Of a stretch of 64,000 nucleotides of DNA, positions 18,355-26,667 are shown piece after piece. Source of the DNA: Bacteroidales bacterium UBA1205 (lineage in GTDB: Bacteria > Bacteroidota > Bacteroidia > Bacteroidales > WCHB1-69); contig DBXT01000067.1 in assembly GCA_002309615.1 (NCBI GenBank), positions 9,624 to 73,623 on the forward strand. Reading direction: 5' to 3'. A model generated the notes under the pieces. It saw only the letters and a program-made list of their open reading frames with translations, was not told where the DNA came from and did not search any database. Within the stretch, counting starts at the first letter, position 1. Each line of letters opens with the position of its first letter. Made by a program: the position numbers and the translations under genes.

Positions 18355-19504
18355 GATAAAAGTATTTATGTTTTCGGCATGGTATCCCACCACTAACGAT
18401 ATGCTATTGGGTAACTTTGTTCAAAATCACGCATTAGCCATTGCAGAGCACGCTACCGTGATACTGATACATCCTTTTGAATACGGACACCGATACAACA
18501 TACTATACTCCGACATACAAAATTTGCACGAAATACGCATAGCCTTCCCTTGCTGCAAACGTCATTTTTTCGGTAAAATATTACGTACTATCCGCATGTA
18601 CAAAGCTTATCACATGGGTATTCAATACGCCATGCAACATTTCGGCAAACCCGACATATGCCACGCCAACATCCTCACGCGAGCCTGTCTGCCTGCCTAC
18701 TATTTGAAAGTAAGATATCACATTCCTTACATCATCACCGAACATTGGAGCAGGTACCTGACCGGGAAAAAGGGGTTCAGCAATCCTATGCATATATGGT
18801 TGACCAAATATCTGGTATCCCGCGCCCGATGTGTCACCACGGTAAGCCGGCATTTGGCACAAGCTATGCAACAACACGGATTACACCAAAAATATGTGAT
18901 TATTCCCAATGTTGTGGATGAAAATATTTTCACACTTCCACCACAAAATGTTTCCGCTAACAGCCATACCATATTGCACATATCCGGTTTGGACAAGGAA
19001 ACAAAAAATTGGAAAGAAATATTGGAAGCGACAGCCATCTTAGCTTCCAAACGACAAGATTTCACCCTGCTGATGCTCGGTGATGGTCCCGACAAAGCCC
19101 AAGCTGTTGCCATGGCGGAACAAATGCGGCTAAGTCCCGCCATAGTGCAATTTCATAGCAACGTTCCCAACAATGAAATTCCTGCTTTCATACATCAAAG
19201 CTGCTGCATGTTGCTATATTCCACCACCGAAACACAAGGATTGGTACTGATAGAAAGTATGTTCTGCGGAAAACCCGTGATTGCTTCCGATATTTCCTCC
19301 ATACAAGAAACCATAGGCGACAACAACGGAATTTTGGTACCGCTACACCAACCGGCCCTATTGGCACAAGCCATAAACAACATGTTGGAAAACGCCGGAG
19401 ACTATGCTCCCGAAGATTTACGAAATTTTGCAATAAAACGCTATGGGAAACAAGCTGTAGGAACGGCATTTTTACAATTATACCGACAATATATCCATCA
19501 ATAA
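18344..19504 (+). CDS. Family 4 (group 1) glycosyltransferase
   Basis: The ATG at 18344 is preferred: the frame before it lies inside the flippase gene, and MTNKIKVFMFSAWYP is the usual GT-B opening. N-terminal Rossmann half: HANILTRACLPAYYL, then TEHWSRYL (about 125). C-terminal half: PNVVDENIF near 195, LMLGDGPDKAQA near 250, and STTETQGLVLIESMFCGKPVIASD near 295, which holds the conserved EX7E sugar-nucleotide site (E..LVLIESMFCGKPVIA). Likely cytoplasmic and involved in surface polysaccharide assembly with the overlapping flippase. Confidence 0.88.
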   Translation: MTNKIKVFMFSAWYPTTNDMLLGNFVQNHALAIAEHATVILIHPFEYGHRYNILYSDIQNLHEIRIAFPCCKRHFFGKILRTIRMYKAYHMGIQYAMQHFGKPDICHANILTRACLPAYYLKVRYHIPYIITEHWSRYLTGKKGFSNPMHIWLTKYLVSRARCVTTVSRHLAQAMQQHGLHQKYVIIPNVVDENIFTLPPQNVSANSHTILHISGLDKETKNWKEILEATAILASKRQDFTLLMLGDGPDKAQAVAMAEQMRLSPAIVQFHSNVPNNEIPAFIHQSCCMLLYSTTETQGLVLIESMFCGKPVIASDISSIQETIGDNNGILVPLHQPALLAQAINNMLENAGDYAPEDLRNFAIKRYGKQAVGTAFLQLYRQYIHQ

Positions 19505-19533
19505 ACCAATAGAAATCAAAAATATTTAACAAT

Positions 19534-20079
19534 ATGATAATCCGACAAACAAAAAAGCTAAGCCCCCTGCTGATTATAATATCCTTATGGGCAGGAATAA
19601 ATGCTTGCGCCCCGAAAAACAACAATAAAGAAATAAAATCGTCTCAAACCATGAACAAAACACTTGTAGTTTATTTTTCAGCCACCGGCACCACCAAAGC
19701 TGCTGCCACCCAACTTGCCAAAGAGAAAAATGCAGATATGTTTGAAATTGTTCCTGCACAACCTTACACCGATGCCGACCTTGACTGGAAAGACAAACAA
19801 TCGCGTTCCACTTTGGAAATGAAAGACAAATCTTCTCGTCCTTCCATTAAAGAAGTGTGCGAAAACATAGCAGACTATGACACCATATGGATAGGTTTTC
19901 CCGTATGGTGGTATACTGCTCCCACCATTGTTAACACTTTTATAGAAGCCCACGATTTGAGCGGAAAAATTGTCAATGTATTTGCCACCAGCGGTGGCAG
20001 CGGTGTTAAAGGTTCGGCTGAAGACCTCAAAAAAACTTACCCGCAATACCATTGGGGGGAAAGCCGATTGATGAATTAA
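19534..20079 (+). CDS. Flavodoxin-like protein with lipoprotein-type signal
   Basis: An FMN-binding flavodoxin fold is evident: LVVYFSATGTTKAAA (phosphate loop T/S-x-T-G-x-T, about residues 45-59), then FEIVPAQPYT, DYDTIWIGFPVWWYTAPT (W/Y stacking region near 120) and FATSGGSGV near 150. Unusually, this is preceded by about 25 hydrophobic residues ending INACAPKN, which fits a lipobox with acylated Cys near residue 26. The domain ends early (HWGESRLMN), short of the final helix many relatives have. If the internal Met of MNKTLVVYF (near residue 42) were used, the protein would be a short cytosolic flavodoxin. Redox partner unknown. Confidence 0.75.
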   Translation: MIIRQTKKLSPLLIIISLWAGINACAPKNNNKEIKSSQTMNKTLVVYFSATGTTKAAATQLAKEKNADMFEIVPAQPYTDADLDWKDKQSRSTLEMKDKSSRPSIKEVCENIADYDTIWIGFPVWWYTAPTIVNTFIEAHDLSGKIVNVFATSGGSGVKGSAEDLKKTYPQYHWGESRLMN

Positions 20080-20196
20080 TATTCCGCCTGCGAGCTACCC
20101 TTTTTCCTATTGACAAGCAATACCGGATAACTTGAGAATCATCAACTTTTTGTTGAGAAAGGGATATGCTTGCTTAAAACATTCCCGTTAAACTAT

Positions 20197-20233
20197 AGAT
20201 GGCTGTTTTCGCATGAAAACAGCCATCTGTTTT
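20197..20233. terminator. Bidirectional intrinsic terminator
   Basis: A perfect 14-bp stem (20197-20210 with 20215-20228) and a GCAT loop, flanked by A- and T-runs. It sits between the convergent flavodoxin and HtpX-like genes and can serve both. Confidence 0.85.
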
Positions 20234-20256
20234 TGTATTCATTTGTCGAATGTAGA

Positions 20257-21279
20257 TTATGCTTCTGTTTTAAATTTGGGAAGGTCATTCTTTCCCATAA
20301 TGGTTTGGTATGCTTTGCAATAATTTTCATACGTGGTTCCCTCCGACATAGCCCTGAGTATAGCTATACGTTTTTGAATGGGAGGATGCGTGGAATACAA
20401 ATTGGTAACATGTTCTTTTATTTTCGGCTTGTTGATGCACATGGCGGCAGCCGTTGTTCCGGGATTAAACACTTCCGTGTCTCCCGATATTTTTTGCAGT
20501 GCATCAGCTAAAGCGGAAGGGTCTTGTGTAAATTTTACCGCCATGGTGTCCGCTAAATATTCCCGCTTACGCGACAAAGAGAAATAAAACAATTGAGCTA
20601 CGGTTCCGCCCAACAATGCCAAAATCACCACCACGGCAATGAATATCAAATATATCAAGCCGTTGTTGCCGCCGGAAGAAGACCTGTTTCTACCTCCCAT
20701 TCTGCCATAGAAAACCATACGGGTAAGCACTTGTGACAACATAACTATGGTACACATCATCACACCGGCAAAAGTCATATACATCACATCCCTGTTATAT
20801 ATATGTGACATTTCATGAGCCATCACCCCTTGAATTTCATGTCGGTTCAAGGTGTTACGCAGACCCGCCGTGATGGCTACCACACTATTTTCCGGCTTGC
20901 TTCCTGCCGCAAAAGCATTCATAGCAGGAGTGTTGATAAGATATATTTTCGGCATAGGCAATCCCGAAGCCATGGTGAGCTCTTCTATAATATTGTACAT
21001 CATAGGATCCTCCTCTTTGGTAAGCTCTTTGGCATCCATACCGCTAAGCACCACCTGTGCCCCTTTTTTATAAGCTATCCATGCCTGCACAGCCCACAAA
21101 ACAAGAGCTATCAACATGCCTATAATAGTATAGGGCCCTATAATAGTATTATATCCGCCATAGCCGGAATTAATATCAAACCAAAATCCTAATCCTGCGC
21201 CTAATATTAATAATATCAGACCCATGGCTAAAAATACGATAACCGATTTTCGCTTATTTTTAGCTATTAATTCGTACAT
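20257..21279 (-). CDS. htpX: M48 family metallopeptidase, HtpX-like
   Basis: The 340 residues have two N-terminal membrane helices (about 12-34 and 50-68) and the zinc motif HEMSH near residue 155 in MAHEMSHIYNRD. Two further helices (about 175-195 and 205-230) precede the third zinc ligand in SRKREYLADT. This is the layout of HtpX-type membrane proteases, which degrade damaged membrane proteins with the catalytic face in the cytoplasm. It lies 5 bases downstream of lemA, a frequent partnership in bacteria. The symbol is by family resemblance. Confidence 0.88.
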   Translation of the reverse strand: MYELIAKNKRKSVIVFLAMGLILLILGAGLGFWFDINSGYGGYNTIIGPYTIIGMLIALVLWAVQAWIAYKKGAQVVLSGMDAKELTKEEDPMMYNIIEELTMASGLPMPKIYLINTPAMNAFAAGSKPENSVVAITAGLRNTLNRHEIQGVMAHEMSHIYNRDVMYMTFAGVMMCTIVMLSQVLTRMVFYGRMGGRNRSSSGGNNGLIYLIFIAVVVILALLGGTVAQLFYFSLSRKREYLADTMAVKFTQDPSALADALQKISGDTEVFNPGTTAAAMCINKPKIKEHVTNLYSTHPPIQKRIAILRAMSEGTTYENYCKAYQTIMGKNDLPKFKTEA

Positions 21280-21284
21280 ATCAC

Positions 21285-21836
21285 TTAAAACGAAACTTTA
21301 GGGGCCTGGCGAGCTTCGGTAGTAGATAATTCAAACAAATCTCTTTTGGTAAAATGAAACATCCCTGCTATAATATTGTTAGGGAATATTTGTATTTTAT
21401 TGTTATATGTGGTTACCACCTGATTGTACAACTGACGTGAAAACGATATCTTATTTTCAGTGGAAGCCAATTCTTCTTGCAACTGCAAGAAATTGGTGTT
21501 GGCTTTCAATTCCGGATATGCTTCCAATTGCACTTTTAATCCCGATAAAACAGAGGTTAGTTGATTGTTAGCTTCGGCTCTTTCTGCCATAGTGGTGGCA
21601 TTCATAGCCTGTGTACGCAACTCCGTTACCTTGGTAAGGGTTTCGCTTTCGTGTTTGGCATAGCCTTTTACTGTTTCCACCAAATTCGGAATGAGTGCAT
21701 AGCGGCGTTCCAACTGCACGTCTACATTGTGCCATTCTTGATCCACCATATTTCTTGATTTAACCATTCCGTTGTACATAGATATTACCCATAATACCAA
21801 TAAAACTACTACTCCTATGATAATAATTGCTGTCAT
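21285..21836 (-). CDS. lemA: LemA family protein
   Basis: A 183-residue protein with one N-terminal membrane helix (about 3-18), then the family pattern YNGMVKSRNMVDQEWHNVDVQLERRYALIPNLVETVKGYA, a long antiparallel helical bundle and a C-terminal FFNNIIAGMF-like motif (here FPNNIIAGMFHF). The bulk of the protein is expected outside the cytoplasmic membrane. LemA molecular function is not established. It is cotranscribed with the HtpX-like protease gene 5 bases downstream, suggesting a membrane-quality-control role. Confidence 0.9.
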   Translation of the reverse strand: MTAIIIIGVVVLLVLWVISMYNGMVKSRNMVDQEWHNVDVQLERRYALIPNLVETVKGYAKHESETLTKVTELRTQAMNATTMAERAEANNQLTSVLSGLKVQLEAYPELKANTNFLQLQEELASTENKISFSRQLYNQVVTTYNNKIQIFPNNIIAGMFHFTKRDLFELSTTEARQAPKVSF

Positions 21837-21887
21837 AATTTGTTGATTATTAATTGTTAATTGTTTATTTACTATTTATTATTCTGT

Positions 21888-22658
21888 TTAATCCGCAAAG
21901 TTTTCCAAATCCATAACATTAAACACCGGTCCTTCTGTGCATACGCATTTGTGTCCTTCGCGGGTTTTGGTTACACAACACAAGCATGCTCCCACCCCGC
22001 AAGCCATGGTGTTCTCTAACGAAACCATACAAGGGATGTTTTGCTCTATGGCAACTTTTGCCACTGCTTTCATCATCACTTGCGGACCACAGGTATATAT
22101 TTTATCAAAATCTCGTACTTTCTTCATCAAACTATGTTGTGTAACCATAGCTTTTTCTCCTTCCGAACCGTCATCGGTGCATAAATACACATCGGCTATG
22201 CCGTTGAAATAAGTTTTAAGCGTAAGAAATCGGGCGGATTTGCCACCTAACAAAACAGCCGGTTTAATTCCTTTAGCATAAAAATTTTTAGCCAAATACA
22301 CCAAAGGAGCTATTCCGCATCCCCCTCCTATCAACAAAGGCCTTTGGCTGTCAGTATCAAAACCTTTACCCAACGGATACACTATATTAAGGCTGTCTCC
22401 TGTTTGCATATTCGACATTTTGCCGGTGCCGTTGCCCACCTTGCGTATGTAAAAACGCAAGGTATTATTTTCTACATCCACATCGCAAATAGAAATGGGC
22501 CTTCTCAAAAAAGTTTGACGGGTATCCGGAATCATCACATTGACAAATTGCCCGGGCTCAATATGTTCCAATTTTTCTACGCATTGCACCTCTATTTCAA
22601 AAAGTTCGTCGCAAATGTGATGTATGCTTACTACTTTAAAATCGGCTATTCTTTTCAT
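21888..22658 (-). CDS. pyrK: Dihydroorotate dehydrogenase electron transfer subunit (PyrK)
   Basis: A 256-residue ferredoxin-reductase-like protein. The FAD-binding barrel holds RRPISICDV (about 53-61), the NAD-binding half opens at GGGCGIAPLVYLAK near 110, and a C-terminal [2Fe-2S] motif reads CGVGACLCC...HKCVCTEGPVF (about 217-245). That cysteine spacing identifies PyrK, which passes electrons from DHODH type 1B to NAD+. The partner gene pyrD is usually adjacent but is not in this window. Confidence 0.93.
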   Translation of the reverse strand: MKRIADFKVVSIHHICDELFEIEVQCVEKLEHIEPGQFVNVMIPDTRQTFLRRPISICDVDVENNTLRFYIRKVGNGTGKMSNMQTGDSLNIVYPLGKGFDTDSQRPLLIGGGCGIAPLVYLAKNFYAKGIKPAVLLGGKSARFLTLKTYFNGIADVYLCTDDGSEGEKAMVTQHSLMKKVRDFDKIYTCGPQVMMKAVAKVAIEQNIPCMVSLENTMACGVGACLCCVTKTREGHKCVCTEGPVFNVMDLENFAD

Positions 22659-22728
22659 TATTCAGGCTACCTTTAAAATAAAATAACGATATATTCCGCT
22701 TTTTATTATATCCTTTATTGAATGCTCA

Positions 22729-23223
22729 TCAAAATTTTCTATCTTGATGATATACTTCCATATTTTGAGGGGTTTTATTTGATATATCAAAACGCAGGCA
22801 GGTAATTGCTTTATGAAATCCAAATGTTCCGGCAGCCCCCGGATTTAAGGATAGTGTTTTCCTTTCATGGTCGTATATCACTTTCAAAATATGAGAATGT
22901 CCGCACACGAATATATCGGGCTCATACTGTTGCAACAAAAGCTTGCTTGCTGCATTATATTTAGGGGGATAGCCTCCTATATGGGTCATCAATATTTTAA
23001 GCCCTTCTGCTTCAAAACAGCTCACTTGCGGACATACATTCCGTATATCATTACCGTCTATATTACCATACACGGCTTTGAGCGGACGAAACGCCTGCAA
23101 TTCTTCCCATACTTCCATGGAACCTATATCACCTGCATGCCATATTTGATGGCATGAACTTAAAAACTGTTTTACCTGCGGCAACAATATTCCGTGCGTA
23201 TCAGAAAGGACTCCTATTTTCAT
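22729..23223 (-). CDS. Metallophosphoesterase, YfcE/MJ0936 type
   Basis: Start at 23223 (MKIGVLSDTHG) is preferred because the metal site begins at once; the frame from 23259 would add a 12-residue leader. All calcineurin-like metal motifs are present in order: SDTHG, HAGDIGS, YGNIDGND, THIGGYPP and CGHSHILK, ending LNPGAAG. At about 164 residues it is a bare catalytic domain. Members are metal-dependent phosphodiesterases with broad in-vitro activity; the physiological substrate is unknown. Confidence 0.9.
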   Translation of the reverse strand: MKIGVLSDTHGILLPQVKQFLSSCHQIWHAGDIGSMEVWEELQAFRPLKAVYGNIDGNDIRNVCPQVSCFEAEGLKILMTHIGGYPPKYNAASKLLLQQYEPDIFVCGHSHILKVIYDHERKTLSLNPGAAGTFGFHKAITCLRFDISNKTPQNMEVYHQDRKF

Positions 23224-23239
23224 TATGCGTATTATAAAA

Positions 23240-23265
23240 AAAAAGTTGCCTTGCGGCAACTTTTT
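23240..23265 (-). terminator. Intrinsic terminator after the PD40-OmpA gene
   Basis: GTTGCC-TTGC-GGCAAC stem flanked by A/T runs (23245-23260), just downstream of the stop at 23272 on the minus strand. Confidence 0.85.
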
Positions 23266-23271
23266 AAATCA

Positions 23272-25419
23272 TTATTTTATTTTCTTTATCTTCATTTCCG
23301 TACGACGGTTCAACTGACGACCTTCATCGGTATCGTTGGTGGCAATAGGTTTGTGATATCCGTAACCTTCATAGGTCATACGTTTGGACGATACACCTTG
23401 TTTAACCAACCAATTGTAAACAGCTTTTGCTCTGTTCAAAGACAAGGTCTTGTTGTAAGAATCGCTACCTTTGCTATCGGTGTGACCGGAAACTTCAATT
23501 TCCATATTAGGATATTCTTCCATTAATTGTAATACTTTTTCCAATTCGGCTAAAGAAGCTGAACGTAAAGTGTATTTGTCATAATCAAAGAATACATTCT
23601 TCAACACTATCACCTTTCCTGCTATCAACTTTCTTATCATCAAAGTTTTTTCCAATTCTATATAGTTTTCACCAACACTCAAAGTATCTGTTCCGTCTAT
23701 ATAGCCGGTTTTTTGAGCTGTGATATCCGAACTGGTGAGTTCAGGTAATATTAACAAAGTTTCACCTCTGTCGTTAGTCAAGACTTTAATGGTGGATATT
23801 TTATCTTGGTTTTCATGTGATTCTATAGGATATACATCTACAGTAACTTGTGAAGCGTTAATCAAGTTGCTATCTTCATCTATTACTTTTATTCTTACCA
23901 CACCACCGTTACGGGCATTGTCTATGTCTGCAGGAGCGTTGGTTCCATCGCTATAATAATTCAACAAAGATTTAGGAGTGTTGTCGGAATTATACATATC
24001 TTCATCCGTAAACAAAGTGTTGTCATAACACAAAATAGGATAATCGTTGGGTAATTCTTTCAAAGCAACACTATAAATATCTCTACCACCTTTACCGGTT
24101 ATACGGTCGGAAGTTAAATACATTACACTACCCGAATCGTTTACCACAAATGATAATTCATCGGCAGAAGTGTTGATAGGATAACCCATGTTTTGCGGTT
24201 TTTCAAAATTTTCACCATCGGAAGTGGCTACAGTAAACACGTCAACACCACCCATGGATTCATGACCGCTGGAAGCTAAATAGAAACGGGTGTTTCCATC
24301 CAAATCTTTAGATTGGCTGAACAATACTTCATCATAAGGAGTATTGATTGTTGAAGTTATTTTTTCAGGTTTACCCCATGTTTCTTTTTTAGGTTTATCC
24401 GGTTTTTTACCATCTTGAAGTGTACGGGTTATTTTATAAATATCATAGTCTTTCTTGCCACCGTCAGCCTTGCTGCTATAATATCCTTCAGGACAATTGC
24501 TGGCAAAATAGATAGTATTGCCGTCTTGTGCATAGGTTGCATTTATTTCATCGTATTTTTTGGTGTTAATCGCTTTGATGGGCTTTTCTATACGAGTTCT
24601 GCCTTTGATGTTGGCATTGTATTCATATATATTTCCGTCAAAACATACCAAGAAACCTTCTTTGCTCGGATGCATGGAAGTTACCAATGAAATGGTATAA
24701 TTATTGGTTAAAGTAACTACGCTGTCTTTAATATTATATTCATAGGTAGAACCCAAACCATAAACATCTTTTGCTTTTTCCGGACGTAAAGAACCGAAGA
24801 ACAAAGATTCGTCTTGCACCTTGTATTGGGCATCAAAATCATCGTATTCCGTACACATGGGAGCCACCAATTGTACATCTTTTTCGGAAGTGCGTTTAGC
24901 CAATAATGTTTTTGCATATTGACATTGATCCATATATCTTTGTGATTGTTTGGTCAAATCAGGATCTGTATTGGCGCTGATTTGTTTTTGGAAGGCAGCT
25001 ATAGCAGCATCCAAAGACTCCATACGATTAGATATCATATCTTTATCATCAGAAACCACCCATTGTTCCATGCGTGCCTTACCAATGTTATACCATACAT
25101 CTTTCGCTACATCGGGATTCTCCGTGGCGATATTTTCCAACATTGTGATACACTGATTGTAACAAGCGGTATCTTTTATTTTAATGCTAGTAAGAGCATA
25201 ACGATATTTTACGGCAACGGAAGAAGAATCTTCTTCGTATGCTTTTGCGTAATAGTGATTGGCTATATAATATTGACGGTGGGAGTCTCCTACTGCCAAT
25301 GCAGCATCACCTTTTTTTATCATTTTTTTAACACTAGCAGGATAATTATCCAATACGCCTTGAGCGATAGATGAAAGGGATATAAAGGCTACTATTACTA
25401 GCAATACTAAACGTTTCAT
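23272..25419 (-). CDS. TPR-PD40-OmpA envelope protein (PorE-like architecture)
   Basis: The 715 residues start with a signal peptide (MKRLVLLVIVAFISLSSIA, then QG). A TPR-like helical region follows (about 25-170), then a series of PD40/beta-propeller repeats (TIYFASNCPEG near 300, FYLASSGHESMGGVDVF near 380, VMYLTSDRITGKGGRDIYS near 435). Next is a carboxypeptidase-regulatory-like beta domain (about 510-600) and a C-terminal OmpA domain (VFFDYDKYTL near 610; SGHTDSKGSDSYN; NRRTEMKI at the end) that binds peptidoglycan. This order is that of PorE-type T9SS-associated proteins; role inferred. It has a paralogue at 39022-40950. The TPR gene lies upstream by 42 bases. Confidence 0.85.
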   Translation of the reverse strand: MKRLVLLVIVAFISLSSIAQGVLDNYPASVKKMIKKGDAALAVGDSHRQYYIANHYYAKAYEEDSSSVAVKYRYALTSIKIKDTACYNQCITMLENIATENPDVAKDVWYNIGKARMEQWVVSDDKDMISNRMESLDAAIAAFQKQISANTDPDLTKQSQRYMDQCQYAKTLLAKRTSEKDVQLVAPMCTEYDDFDAQYKVQDESLFFGSLRPEKAKDVYGLGSTYEYNIKDSVVTLTNNYTISLVTSMHPSKEGFLVCFDGNIYEYNANIKGRTRIEKPIKAINTKKYDEINATYAQDGNTIYFASNCPEGYYSSKADGGKKDYDIYKITRTLQDGKKPDKPKKETWGKPEKITSTINTPYDEVLFSQSKDLDGNTRFYLASSGHESMGGVDVFTVATSDGENFEKPQNMGYPINTSADELSFVVNDSGSVMYLTSDRITGKGGRDIYSVALKELPNDYPILCYDNTLFTDEDMYNSDNTPKSLLNYYSDGTNAPADIDNARNGGVVRIKVIDEDSNLINASQVTVDVYPIESHENQDKISTIKVLTNDRGETLLILPELTSSDITAQKTGYIDGTDTLSVGENYIELEKTLMIRKLIAGKVIVLKNVFFDYDKYTLRSASLAELEKVLQLMEEYPNMEIEVSGHTDSKGSDSYNKTLSLNRAKAVYNWLVKQGVSSKRMTYEGYGYHKPIATNDTDEGRQLNRRTEMKIKKIK

Positions 25420-25461
25420 GAACTACTATTTTTAAATTTTACTGTTTATTTTCTTTTTTTA

Positions 25462-26508
25462 TTAACGGGTGTGGATATAACGAGCTGCCTCTATTACGCC
25501 ATAAGATACGGCTTTGTTCCAATCTTCCATGGCGGCATCTCTGTCTATACGACTTTTGGAAATACCTCTGTTGAAATAAGCATAACCATAATCGTCTTTA
25601 TAAGAGATGGCTTTATTATAACAAGATATAGACTCGTCTATTTTATCGGTTTTAAAATAAAGTATTCCCAAATTGTTATATGCTAAAGCGTTTTTGCTGT
25701 CTTTGCCTATTACGTATTTTAAATCTTTTTCTGCGGCTTCAAATTCTTCTTTTTTAATGTTGATTACCGCTCTGTTGATATATGCAGGATAATAAGAAGA
25801 ATTCAATTCTATAGCTTTATCGAAATCGGCTATGGCTTCATCGCTTTTGTCCATTTCTCCGCTCACCACGCCTCTACTGCTGTAATACATGGGATTTTTA
25901 GCATCTTTTTCTATCAAAGTGCTGTAATCATCGTATGCTCCTTGTAAATTATGATTCAATTTACGAGCAGCAGCACGTTCCATATATATGGCTTGGTTTT
26001 CGGGATCTTTGGAAATGGCTTGGCTTAAATCTTTATCGGCATCGCCGTAACGACCGGCAGCTATCAACATGGAAGCTCTTTTGCGAAGCAATCTTACATC
26101 GTTAGGATTGGCATTTACGGCATCTCCCATAGCTTCTATTGCAGCTCCTTCATTTCCCATACCTATGTGAGCATCTGCTATGCATTCATCCACTGCAGGA
26201 GAATTTCCGCCTTTGTTCTTATAGGTTGTTAAATAAGTCAACGCTTCTTCGTACTTTTTATCCTTCAACAAAAGATATCCTTTGGCTAAAAACGGATCCA
26301 AGAATGATCTTTTCTGGGATATACACTCATCAAATTTTGACATTGCAGCCGCATTGTTGCCCTTTTGGAATAATTTTACTCCCTGATTGTAAATTTGTGC
26401 AACATTGCCGGTATTCTTACTTTCCACTATTACCGAAGTTTGAGCATACATTGCACCGCTCAACATCACTAAACCTACAGCAACTAATAGTTTTGTTATT
26501 GTATTCAT
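25462..26508 (-). CDS. Secreted tetratricopeptide-repeat protein
   Basis: A 348-residue protein with a signal peptide (MNTITKLLVAVGLVMLSGAMYA, cleavage before QT). At least eight 34-residue TPR units follow, for example AIYMERAAARKLNHNLQGAYDDYS and ALAYNNLGILYFKTDKIDESISCYN. It should form a superhelical protein-binding scaffold in the periplasm. The gene lies upstream of the PD40-OmpA gene on the same strand, so the two probably belong to one envelope complex (inference). Confidence 0.82.
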   Translation of the reverse strand: MNTITKLLVAVGLVMLSGAMYAQTSVIVESKNTGNVAQIYNQGVKLFQKGNNAAAMSKFDECISQKRSFLDPFLAKGYLLLKDKKYEEALTYLTTYKNKGGNSPAVDECIADAHIGMGNEGAAIEAMGDAVNANPNDVRLLRKRASMLIAAGRYGDADKDLSQAISKDPENQAIYMERAAARKLNHNLQGAYDDYSTLIEKDAKNPMYYSSRGVVSGEMDKSDEAIADFDKAIELNSSYYPAYINRAVINIKKEEFEAAEKDLKYVIGKDSKNALAYNNLGILYFKTDKIDESISCYNKAISYKDDYGYAYFNRGISKSRIDRDAAMEDWNKAVSYGVIEAARYIHTR

Positions 26509-26545
26509 TTCTATTGATATTGTTTTTGTTGTTTACTAAAATTTG

Positions 26546-26618
<73 letters not shown>

Positions 26619-26631
26619 GAATACCAAAATG

Positions 26632-26639
26632 CAAAAGTA
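26632..26639 (-). promoter_or_regulatory. Candidate -7 element for tRNA-Thr
   Basis: Minus-strand TACTTTTG, 13 bases upstream of the mature 5' end. Confidence 0.6.
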
Positions 26640-26667
26640 GCAATATTTTACATTCAAATGTGAATTT

